The notes under the pieces were generated by a model. That model searched no databases, was not told the origin of the DNA, and was given only the letters and a program-made list of their open reading frames with translations. From assembly GCA_021780275.1 (NCBI GenBank), contig JAJXZC010000598.1:1-5435 (forward strand): 5,435 bases of DNA. Reading direction: 5' to 3'. The position numbers and the translations under genes are program-made. Origin of the DNA: Pseudomonadota bacterium. GTDB lineage: Bacteria > Pseudomonadota > Alphaproteobacteria > Parvibaculales > Parvibaculaceae. Positions 1-5,435 of the stretch are shown piece by piece. Position 1 is the first letter of the stretch; each line of letters begins with the position of its first letter.

Positions 1-757
1 GGCTTTCCAGGCCACGCGCCAGGCCGCGCGAGATCGACCACAGGCCGTGAGCTCCGATACCCGCCTTCTGAGCCATGGCATGGCTCATCAATCGGCTGAC
101 CCGGCCGTTTCCGTCGAGAAACGGGTGGATGTAGTTCAACCGGTGATGGGCGGCCGCCATCGCGATGATACGGCTCGCCGTACCCATCCGCTCGAAGCGA
201 TAGACGTCCGCAAAATAACCCATGAACGCCGGGACGCGGGCGCTGGAGGGGGGAATGTGGCGACCGACCGCTACGTCCGGCTCGTCCTCGGACCGGAATT
301 CGCCTGGTCTCATGAGTGTTTCCCGGCCATGGCCACTTACGCTCAGCATGGCCTCGGAAGCGTCCTGGTAGAAACTGCGATGGAGCCAGCAAATGAAGGC
401 TTCGGACGCTGGTTCAGGCAGGCTTCCCTCTGCGGCGATATGGTCGACTTCAGCCTGAACGCGGACGTGGGCCGCTGCCTCCCTCTGCAGGTCACGCCGT
501 TCGCCGTCGGCGTCGAACTCTCCGGCCAGCGCGCGTTCGATGTCCCTGGGCCTGGTGTTGTGGCCTTCGATGAGATTGGAATAGTAGGCATTCATGATAC
601 GCACGAGCGCCGCGAGGTTTTGCGCAGTCCGTGGATGCAGGCGCTGGCCAAGCGTAGCCGTCGCGGCTGAAAGATCGGCGATCACATCCGTAATCGCCGT
701 GCCCGGCGCCTCAAGTCGGGTCGGCTCGATCCGCTGTGGGTCTTCGAAGGCAGGCAT
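1..757 (-). CDS. Fic family protein (probable AMP-transferase), C-terminus cut off by window edge
   Basis: Reading the minus strand from the ATG at 757 gives an uninterrupted frame of 252 residues to the left edge, with no stop reached. Residues 211-219 read HPFLDGNGR, the Fic catalytic motif (HxFx(D/E)GNGR): His211 is the expected catalytic base, and the GNGR part binds phosphates. Residues 60-65 read SNLIEG and match the (S/T)xxxE(G/N) inhibitory motif. Because it lies N-terminal to the Fic core, this suggests a class II Fic protein whose Glu64 restrains activity. A segment around residues 165-185 (RPGEFR followed by VGRHIPPS) resembles the usual target-docking flap. By family knowledge, such enzymes transfer AMP from ATP to a hydroxyl on a target protein in the cytoplasm; the target is unknown here. 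The missing part should hold the rest of the Fic domain and often a winged-helix C-terminus. ATG 757 is the first start after an in-frame stop at 778-776. Only a weak GGAT-type ribosome site precedes it. The gene is transcribed away from the other three. Confidence 0.93.
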   Translation of the reverse strand, partial: MPAFEDPQRIEPTRLEAPGTAITDVIADLSAATATLGQRLHPRTAQNLAALVRIMNAYYSNLIEGHNTRPRDIERALAGEFDADGERRDLQREAAAHVRVQAEVDHIAAEGSLPEPASEAFICWLHRSFYQDASEAMLSVSGHGRETLMRPGEFRSEDEPDVAVGRHIPPSSARVPAFMGYFADVYRFERMGTASRIIAMAAAHHRLNYIHPFLDGNGRVSRLMSHAMAQKAGIGAHGLWSISRGLARGLES

Positions 758-821
758 GGCCGATCCAAGATGATCCTATTCGATTGATGCTATAGTCTAT
801 TTTTCAATAAGAAGCACCTAT

Positions 822-845
822 TTGGCCGATCTCTTGGCCGATCTT
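822..845. repeat. Tandem 12-base direct repeat (TTGGCCGATCTY)
   Basis: Bases 822-833 and 834-845 are two head-to-tail copies differing only in the last base. The core TGGCCGATC occurs a third time at 757-765, next to the fic-like start codon. Copies this close to a promoter region could bind a regulator, but chance cannot be excluded for so short a unit. Confidence 0.6.
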
Positions 846-1009
846 CTAGCCAGCGCCAGTCGGAACATACGTAGCCGTGAAGGCTTCGCCTCCTGGAAGA
901 TCATTAAAACCTCACCCGCGTCCATACGCGGACGCGCGCAATGTTTTTCACATGTCGCCACAAGCGACGCTTGGAGCCCAACGCATCGACGGAACGCGGC
1001 TTTTGTCGA

Positions 1010-1135
1010 CGGTCTGAGCCCGAATTTGACACGTTTGTCCAGAATTAGAAGATATGGATAAACGGTCATTTGTACACGCCGCTAATACTCCGGAAGGGTA
1101 TGCTTTTGGCGGCTTTCAGCCCGGTCTGAGCCCGA
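1010..1135. repeat. Pair of 14-base direct repeats 112 bases apart
   Basis: The sequence CGGTCTGAGCCCGA occurs at 1010-1023 and again at 1122-1135. Similarity continues for a few T-rich bases (GAATTT versus GATTT). No third copy was noticed in the window. The pair could be a regulatory or recombination site, or a remnant of a small duplication. No gene in the window explains it. Confidence 0.5.
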
Positions 1136-1244
1136 TTTCCGAGTTCGCGAGGCTCAAAAGTCGCGACCCAACCCGCCTCGGAAGGAGGCCTAAGCAATTG
1201 GAATATCGACAACTCCGCTCGCAGAACCTCTAGACGGGCCAAAT

Positions 1245-1273
1245 TTGACAGAAAATCGAGATGTTTCAGTAAT
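1245..1273 (+). promoter_or_regulatory. Possible sigma-70 promoter for the DUF1612 gene
   Basis: A perfect TTGACA (1245-1250) is followed after 17 bases by AGTAAT (1268-1273), which matches four of six positions of the -10 consensus. It lies in the AT-rich stretch before the gene at 1349 and would leave an untranslated leader of about 70 bases. A similar AATTTGACA context also occurs at 1023-1031 but has no good -10 partner. This rests on sequence alone. Confidence 0.35.
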
Positions 1274-1348
1274 GCTCTAGTGCGGAAGTCAAATGCATGA
1301 TAGCTTCATTAACATGATCTAACATTTGTAAAATCATATAGATAGAAT

Positions 1349-2452
1349 ATGTCCGTTTGGACTCCGGCTCAGATTCCTTGGACCTTGATCGCAGCGCCGC
1401 TTGCGGCTGCCGAAGACGCGGTCGCCAGGCTCGATGAGAGGCTGTCCCGAAGCCCGATCCGGGACGGGTGGATCGCCCGGACCCATTTCTCGGATGCTCG
1501 CGACAGCCTTTGGCTCGCAGGCGAACTGGTCGACCTCGAAGACCTGGTTCTTCACAACGAGCGGATGGACGTCCGGGTCCCGACCCACGAGATCACCTTG
1601 GCGCACGCCGTCTTTCGCGCTCGCCGGCGCATTCTCGACGCCGATCCGGACTGGGCTCTGTCGATGGCGGGGCTCGACGCTCTGCGAGGGCGTGCTCCAG
1701 GCGGCAAGGCCGATGGGCAGGGCAGGGGGCGGGGGGAATCCAGCCAAGATGACAATTGGGATCCGCCGCCGTCATGTTCCGAGGAGACCGACGGGTTCGA
1801 TCTGGCGGATGAATTTGCTGCGCTCGACGCGGCCGTCGCGCGCAGCCGGCAGTTTCTGTTCTCCATGACACCTGCCCGCGATCCCTTCGTCTACGACCCG
1901 GACTGGGACGAGGATGGGAAGCTGGAGGACTGGCGGGAGGCCGTGCGACAGACCGACGATCTGCCGTCGATCCTGGCGGCGGCGATCGCGCTCGAGGCGT
2001 GGGAAGCCATTTCGCCGATCCAGCATTCCTCCTGGCTCGGACGGCAACTTGCGGCCGCTCTCGTTCGGCGCCGCAAAAAAGCCCGGGCGCATCTTCCGTG
2101 CCTGAACATAGGGATGCGCACGCTCCCGCGCGAGCGGCGGCGCGCCCGGGACCGGGAGGCGCGCCTTGTCGCCTTTGTCGAATCCTTCGCTGCCGCTGCG
2201 TTGAAAGGGATGGAGGATCACGACCGCTGGCTTCTGGCCCGCCGCCAGCTCGAACGCAAGCTCGCCGGCCGCCGATCGACGTCGAAGCTGCCGGTGCTGA
2301 TCGACCTGGTCATGGCGCGTCCTGTCGTTTCGACCGGAATGGTCGCAAAGGCGCTGTCGGTTACGCCGCGCGCAGCGCAGGACCTCGTCGCCGAACTCGG
2401 GCTGCGCGAGACGACCGGCAAGGGGCGCTACCGCGCCTGGGGCGTCCTGTGA
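1349..2452 (+). CDS. DUF1612 / helix-turn-helix protein (RHE_PE00001 family)
   Basis: This complete 367-residue protein is recognised from the N-terminal half, which carries WIARTHFSDAR (41-51), the LAGELVDLEDLVLHN block (56-70) and VPTHE (77-81). These are typical of the DUF1612 family found in rhizobial accessory genomes. Residues 113-150 form a hydrophilic Gly/Arg- then acid/Pro-rich stretch that looks like a flexible linker. Residues 313-353 form a predicted DNA-binding helix-turn-helix (helices around MVAKALSV and TPRAAQDLVAEL), followed by a basic tail, RYRAWGVL. No catalytic motif, signal peptide or membrane segment is seen, so a cytoplasmic DNA-binding role is the best inference; the family's function is unknown to me. 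ATG 1349 is the first start after an in-frame stop at 1343-1345, and it has no clear Shine-Dalgarno sequence. The gene lies 124 bases upstream of ietA on the same strand, so co-transcription or regulation of ietAS is possible but not shown. Confidence 0.9.
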   Translation: MSVWTPAQIPWTLIAAPLAAAEDAVARLDERLSRSPIRDGWIARTHFSDARDSLWLAGELVDLEDLVLHNERMDVRVPTHEITLAHAVFRARRRILDADPDWALSMAGLDALRGRAPGGKADGQGRGRGESSQDDNWDPPPSCSEETDGFDLADEFAALDAAVARSRQFLFSMTPARDPFVYDPDWDEDGKLEDWREAVRQTDDLPSILAAAIALEAWEAISPIQHSSWLGRQLAAALVRRRKKARAHLPCLNIGMRTLPRERRRARDREARLVAFVESFAAAALKGMEDHDRWLLARRQLERKLAGRRSTSKLPVLIDLVMARPVVSTGMVAKALSVTPRAAQDLVAELGLRETTGKGRYRAWGVL

Positions 2453-2576
2453 GGGCGCCAAACCGGCGCTACATAACAAGGGAAAAGACACGATTGCGCG
2501 ATACAAAACGGGATCGAAAAGTTAACGTAACCGCGCTGCGTCGCCCACCGCGCGGAGCCGCCGAAACAGATATTCC
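2453..2576 (+). other. Leader between DUF1612 gene and ietA
   Basis: This 124-base gap starts with a short stem-loop, GCGCC-AAACC-GGCGC (2455-2469), with no T-run after it, so it is not a convincing intrinsic terminator. Further along is a small dyad, GTTA-ACG-TAAC (2521-2531). The stretch from about 2470 to 2530 is richer in A than the genes, but I could not find a well-spaced -35/-10 pair. No good ribosome-binding site is present immediately before the ietA ATG. Whether ietA has its own promoter or depends on read-through cannot be decided from the sequence. Confidence 0.5.
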
Positions 2577-3566
2577 ATGACCACTGCCCGCCACATCGTG
2601 ACCCTGCTGAAGAGCCACATCGCCGGAGACGAGGACCGCTTCCTCGCCACCGCGATGCAGCTTGCCGCGCACGAAGCCCGGCAAGGACACGGCAAGCTGG
2701 CGCAAGAGCTCAAGGAGCTGATCGACGCCGCCAAGGTCAAGGAACCGGCGATGGCCCGCGAAGCCAGGCCAGTTCCTCTCGTACAGCCGAAGGGAGAACT
2801 GGCTGGACTCCTGAACGCCCGTTACCCGGATCTGCGACTTACGGACATGATCCTGCCGGACACCCTGCGCGACCGCCTCGAACGTGTCCTAAGCGAACAG
2901 CGCCACCAGCAAAACCTGCGTGATCACGGGCTTCATCCAAGGCGCAAATTGTTGCTCGTCGGGCCGCCGGGATCAGGCAAGACGATGACCGCGGCCGCAT
3001 TAGCGGGTGAGTTGCATCTGCCCTTGTTCACTATCGTGCTCGACGGGCTGATCACAAAATTCATGGGCGAAACCGCCGCGAAGCTCCGCCTAGTCTTCGA
3101 TGCCATGCTTACAATGCGCGGAGTCTATTTCTTTGACGAGTTCGACGCGATCGGCGCACGGCGCGGCGAGCGGCAGGATGTCGGGGAGATCCGGCGAGTG
3201 CTGAACTCCTTCCTGCAGTTCCTGGAGCAAGATGAAAGCTACGGATTGATTGTGGCTGCGACAAACCATCCCGAGCTTCTGGACAAGGCGCTGTTTCGGC
3301 GCTTTGACGACGTCATCGAATATTCGGTTCCCGACAGCTCCTTGGCGGAAGCGCTATTGCGGGCGCGTCTCGACCGGTTCGACACGCGTGGACTCGCTTG
3401 GTCGCAAGCGGCTCAACAAGCCATCGGTCTGTCGCAAGCCGAGATTGGGCGCGCTGCCGACGATGCGGCGAAATTCATTCTCTTAAAACGTGGCAAGCGG
3501 ATCACCTCTGAAGCGCTGCTGGATGCGCTGACGGAGCGGCGCCGGGCATCGTTGCCGACTCCCTAG
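2577..3566 (+). CDS. ietA: IetA-like AAA-family ATPase (partner of subtilisin-like IetS)
   Basis: This complete 329-residue protein has one AAA module. Motifs in order are: Walker A GPPGSGKT (129-136), a pore-loop-like KFMGE (161-165), Walker B VYFFDEFD (183-190, with Asp187 and Glu188), a sensor-1 Asn230 in AATN, and arginine-finger candidates Arg241/Arg242 in FRRFD. The C-terminal helical lid contains GLSQAEIGRAADDAAK. The first 60 or so residues are helical and charged, probably a partner- or substrate-binding part. The module should hydrolyse ATP as a cytoplasmic ring-forming remodelling enzyme. Identification as IetA rests on this architecture plus the S8 protease gene starting 15 bases downstream. 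In pTiC58 the IetA homologue was reported to act as antitoxin to the protease IetS. ATG 2577 is the first possible start after an in-frame stop at 2523-2525, but there is no obvious Shine-Dalgarno sequence. A generic AAA ATPase of another protease-linked pair is the main alternative. Confidence 0.88.
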   Translation: MTTARHIVTLLKSHIAGDEDRFLATAMQLAAHEARQGHGKLAQELKELIDAAKVKEPAMAREARPVPLVQPKGELAGLLNARYPDLRLTDMILPDTLRDRLERVLSEQRHQQNLRDHGLHPRRKLLLVGPPGSGKTMTAAALAGELHLPLFTIVLDGLITKFMGETAAKLRLVFDAMLTMRGVYFFDEFDAIGARRGERQDVGEIRRVLNSFLQFLEQDESYGLIVAATNHPELLDKALFRRFDDVIEYSVPDSSLAEALLRARLDRFDTRGLAWSQAAQQAIGLSQAEIGRAADDAAKFILLKRGKRITSEALLDALTERRRASLPTP

Positions 3567-3570
3567 CCGC

Positions 3571-3575
3571 AAGGG
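3571..3575 (+). promoter_or_regulatory. Ribosome-binding site for ietS
   Basis: AAGGG lies six bases before the ATG at 3582, inside the 15-base gap after the ietA stop. It supports ATG 3582 as the start. An in-frame TAG at 3576-3578 rules out any earlier start. Confidence 0.5.
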
Positions 3576-3581
3576 TAGCCG

Positions 3582-5435
3582 ATGCCAGACGATTTTCCGC
3601 GCGACCGACCGCACCTTCTGCTGCACAATAACGGGGTCAGAGAACCCTACACGCGGCCGAGCCAAGCTTTCACCTCGCCGCCGCTTCCGCGGCGCGACCG
3701 CGCTGCTCATGCGCAAATGCTCGCGCAGGCAGTGGGCCAAGCTATCGATGCGGCGCGCGAGCAAATGGCGACGCGCGATGCAGCCGTCGCCGTGGGAACG
3801 CCGGGGTTCTATCTGGATATCGAGCTGCCAATGGCGGAGCGGGCGGGAGTCGATCTGCTTGCCGACCGGCGCAAGCACATGGAAGTGGTCGCGGTGCGCG
3901 AACCAGAGCAACCTGGCGGTCCGCTCCACGCATCCGTTTTCGTGCCAGCACGAGCAGACGATTATTATCTGCGAAAAATAGAATCCTATCGTACCGCCGT
4001 CACGGCCGGGGGACGCCCCAGAAACGAGCCTCTTGTTTCTCGCATCGAGACGGTTCGCCTGGCGAACGCTCGTTCTCTGTTCACGGACGAGGCGCGGCTG
4101 TTCCCCGAACGGTCGACGGAACGTGTGTGGTGGGAAGTGTGGCTGCGTGAAGGTCGGCGCGAGAATTTTGAGCGCGTCGCGCAGGCTCTGAACATCGGGC
4201 TCCGGAACCACGCCGTACGCTTTCCTGAACGAGAAGTTCTGCTCGCGCTCTCGGATGTCGCGACTCTCGACCGACTTGTCGCTCATAGCGACGTGGTAGC
4301 GGAGCTTCGGCGCGCGAAAGACACGCCGGCATTCTTCATGGGGCTCGGCGGAGCGGAGCAGCGAGCATGGAGTGCGGAACTCCTCGATCGTATCGAACCA
4401 CCGACAAACGATGTAGCGGTCTGCTTGCTCGATAGCGGTGTGCGACGCACCCATCCACTTCTCGAACCCGCACTCGCCGCATCCGATTGGCACACTGTCA
4501 ATCCTGCCTGGGGCGCCGATGATACGCCGGCCTGGCAGGGCCATGGGACGAGAATGGCCGGCGTCACTCTCTATCTCGACCTCGCTTCCGTCCTGACGGG
4601 GGCCGACTCGGTCCCGCTAAGTTATCGGCTCGAGAGTGTGCGCATTCTGCCGCCCGCTTCGGCGCCGGCAAACGACCCCGAACTCTACGGCGCGGTGACC
4701 GGGGAAGCGATTGCGCGCGCTGAGATAGAAGCCCCGCAGCGGCGCCGCGCCATTGCGATGGCGGTGACCAGCGCCAATCCGGCGCGAGGCCGGCCATCTT
4801 CCTGGTCTGCAGCGGTCGATCAGCTGTGTTTCGAGGAGGCTCAGCGTCGATTGATTATCCTATCCGCCGGAAACGTCGCCGGCGACCTCATCCCGGACGA
4901 TCACCTGACGCGCAATGATCTCGAACCGGTCGATGATCCCGGACAAGCCTGGAATGCGCTGACCGTCGGCGCCTTCACTGAAAAAGTGAACATCATTGAT
5001 CCAGCCTTCATCGGTTATTCGCCGATCGCACCCGCTGGCGAGTTGTCGCCCCGCAGCCGCACGTCCGTGACGTGGGATCGACAGTGGCCTGTGAAGCCGG
5101 ACGTTGTCTTCGAGGGCGGCAATTTGGCGCATGATGGATCGCTCCCCGGCGAACCGATCGACGATCTGCAGATTCTGACGACGTACTTTCGTCCCGAAAG
5201 CCGGCATTATGCGACGATCGGCGATACAAGCGCCGCAACGGCCGCGGTCGCGGGAATGGCAGGCGCCATACTTGCCGACAGACCTAATCTATGGCCCGAA
5301 ACGGTTCGCGCGCTCATCGTTCATTCTTCCGAATGGACCCCGGCGATGCGAGCGCGGATCAACGCTTGCCACGGCGGAAAGACGCAGATCCAATCGCTCG
5401 TGCGCCGTTATGGCTTCGGCGTACCCGACCTCGGG
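3582..5435 (+). CDS. ietS: IetS-like subtilisin-family (S8) serine protease, C-terminus cut off by window edge
   Basis: From ATG 3582 the frame is open for 618 codons to the last base, so the C-terminus lies beyond the window. The full S8 catalytic set is visible: Asp284 in LLDSGV, His321 in GHGTRMAG, the oxyanion-hole Asn431 in LSAGN, and the nucleophile Ser550 in GDTSAAT. About 280 residues precede the catalytic domain. They begin with RPHLLLHN and YTRP, contain a probable helix at 43-63, and show no signal peptide, so the enzyme should act in the cytoplasm, unlike secreted subtilisins. About 110 residues separate Asn431 and Ser550. Tight linkage to the AAA ATPase gene is the hallmark of ietAS. 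In pTiC58 IetS was reported as the toxic partner neutralised by IetA, and ietAS-type pairs are also listed as anti-phage systems; substrates are unknown to me. All catalytic residues are intact, so the protein is probably active. Family membership as S8 is near certain; the IetS assignment is somewhat less so. Confidence 0.92.
   Translation, partial: MPDDFPRDRPHLLLHNNGVREPYTRPSQAFTSPPLPRRDRAAHAQMLAQAVGQAIDAAREQMATRDAAVAVGTPGFYLDIELPMAERAGVDLLADRRKHMEVVAVREPEQPGGPLHASVFVPARADDYYLRKIESYRTAVTAGGRPRNEPLVSRIETVRLANARSLFTDEARLFPERSTERVWWEVWLREGRRENFERVAQALNIGLRNHAVRFPEREVLLALSDVATLDRLVAHSDVVAELRRAKDTPAFFMGLGGAEQRAWSAELLDRIEPPTNDVAVCLLDSGVRRTHPLLEPALAASDWHTVNPAWGADDTPAWQGHGTRMAGVTLYLDLASVLTGADSVPLSYRLESVRILPPASAPANDPELYGAVTGEAIARAEIEAPQRRRAIAMAVTSANPARGRPSSWSAAVDQLCFEEAQRRLIILSAGNVAGDLIPDDHLTRNDLEPVDDPGQAWNALTVGAFTEKVNIIDPAFIGYSPIAPAGELSPRSRTSVTWDRQWPVKPDVVFEGGNLAHDGSLPGEPIDDLQILTTYFRPESRHYATIGDTSAATAAVAGMAGAILADRPNLWPETVRALIVHSSEWTPAMRARINACHGGKTQIQSLVRRYGFGVPDLG

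Larger units (their letters stand above)
758..1348. other. 591-base intergenic region with short repeats; no convincing gene
   Basis: This gap separates the divergent fic-like and DUF1612 genes and should hold both promoters. Two overlapping antiparallel frames (818-1069 minus, 822-1061 plus from a TTG) and a 59-codon frame (1054-1233 plus) are open. None has a recognisable domain, and the two antiparallel frames cannot both be typical genes. Visible structure includes a 12-base tandem repeat at 822-845, a 14-base direct repeat at 1010-1023 and 1122-1135, TCGCGA at both 1145-1150 and 1161-1166, and a GCCTC/GAGGC stem-loop at 1175-1189 without a T-tract. The last 100 bases are clearly richer in A+T than the genes. 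I see no tRNA, rRNA, CRISPR or transposase remnant. Confidence 0.6.

Noticed and set aside
47..670. 207-codon plus-strand frame
   Set aside because: It lies antisense to the Fic reading frame, which has clear catalytic and inhibitory motifs. The plus-strand translation shows no domain and is an effect of high GC.
1026..1041. TTGACA...TGTCCA as promoter or operator
   Set aside because: The TTGACA has no acceptable -10 box at 16-18 bases, and the dyad (TTGACA-CGTT-TGTCCA) is short and imperfect.
818..1069. Antiparallel open frames, 83 codons (minus) and 79 codons (plus from TTG at 822)
   Set aside because: They overlap almost completely and have no known domain or strong ribosome site. The repeat of MADLL/ADLL in the plus frame simply reflects the 12-base tandem repeat.
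1175..1189. GCCTC/GAGGC stem-loop as terminator or small RNA
   Set aside because: It has a five-pair stem without a T-tract and no clear promoter or conserved RNA feature around it.
2455..2469. Stem-loop after the DUF1612 stop as an intrinsic terminator
   Set aside because: It has only five GC base pairs and no following T-run, so it is too weak to call a terminator.
1772..2506. 244-codon minus-strand frame
   Set aside because: It is antisense to the DUF1612 gene, with no recognisable features. The plus-strand protein has family motifs and an HTH.
1999..2580. 193-codon plus-strand frame ending at the ietA start
   Set aside because: It is a frame-shifted reading of the DUF1612 gene with Arg/Pro/Ala-rich, low-information translation. 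Its overlap with the ietA ATG is coincidental.
3483..4544. 353-codon minus-strand frame
   Set aside because: It overlaps the end of ietA and the first half of ietS in antisense. Its translation is Arg/Cys-rich without any domain, while the plus strand carries two recognisable enzymes.
1..5435. CRISPR array, tRNA, rRNA, insertion-sequence ends or replication origin
   Set aside because: I saw no regularly spaced repeats, cloverleaf, transposase frame with terminal inverted repeats, or iteron array on either strand.

Overview
The window is 5,435 bases of GC-rich DNA with an alphaproteobacterial look, most likely Rhizobiales (Rhizobium, Agrobacterium, Mesorhizobium, Bradyrhizobium or similar), although a sphingomonad is not excluded. 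The lineage is inferred from gene content. The DUF1612/HTH gene belongs to a family known mainly from rhizobial plasmids, and the AAA-ATPase/subtilisin pair matches ietA-ietS, first described as a stability and incompatibility determinant of the Agrobacterium Ti plasmid pTiC58. All recognisable genes are accessory, so a plasmid or genomic island is more likely than a chromosomal core region. No replication, conjugation or transposase gene is visible to settle this.

Layout: (1) Positions 757 to 1, minus strand: the first 252 residues of a Fic-family protein, running off the left edge. It has a complete HPFLDGNGR catalytic motif and an N-terminal inhibitory motif of the class II type. (2) Positions 758-1348: about 590 bases with no convincing gene. 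This stretch holds short direct and inverted repeats, an unconvincing 59-codon ORF and a plausible promoter for the next gene. (3) Positions 1349-2452, plus strand: a complete DUF1612-type protein with a C-terminal helix-turn-helix. (4) Positions 2453-2576: a 124-base leader. (5) Positions 2577-3566, plus strand: a complete IetA-like AAA ATPase. (6) Positions 3582-5435, plus strand: an IetS-like subtilisin-family (S8) protease with the whole Asp/His/Ser triad, still open at the right edge.

ietA and ietS are 15 bases apart and almost certainly form one transcription unit. In pTiC58 the pair was reported as a toxin-antitoxin-like module (protease as toxin, ATPase as antitoxin), and ietAS homologues were later listed among anti-phage defence systems. 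The AAA protein keeps its ATPase motifs and an aromatic pore-loop motif, so it could thread or remodel a substrate for the protease, or restrain it. The Fic protein, probably an AMP-transferase, adds a second potentially toxic or regulatory enzyme next door. The DUF1612 protein may be a DNA-binding regulator, but nothing here shows what it controls. The overall picture is a small stability/defence-type accessory cluster. Each component resembles a known family, and the arrangement is the least familiar part.
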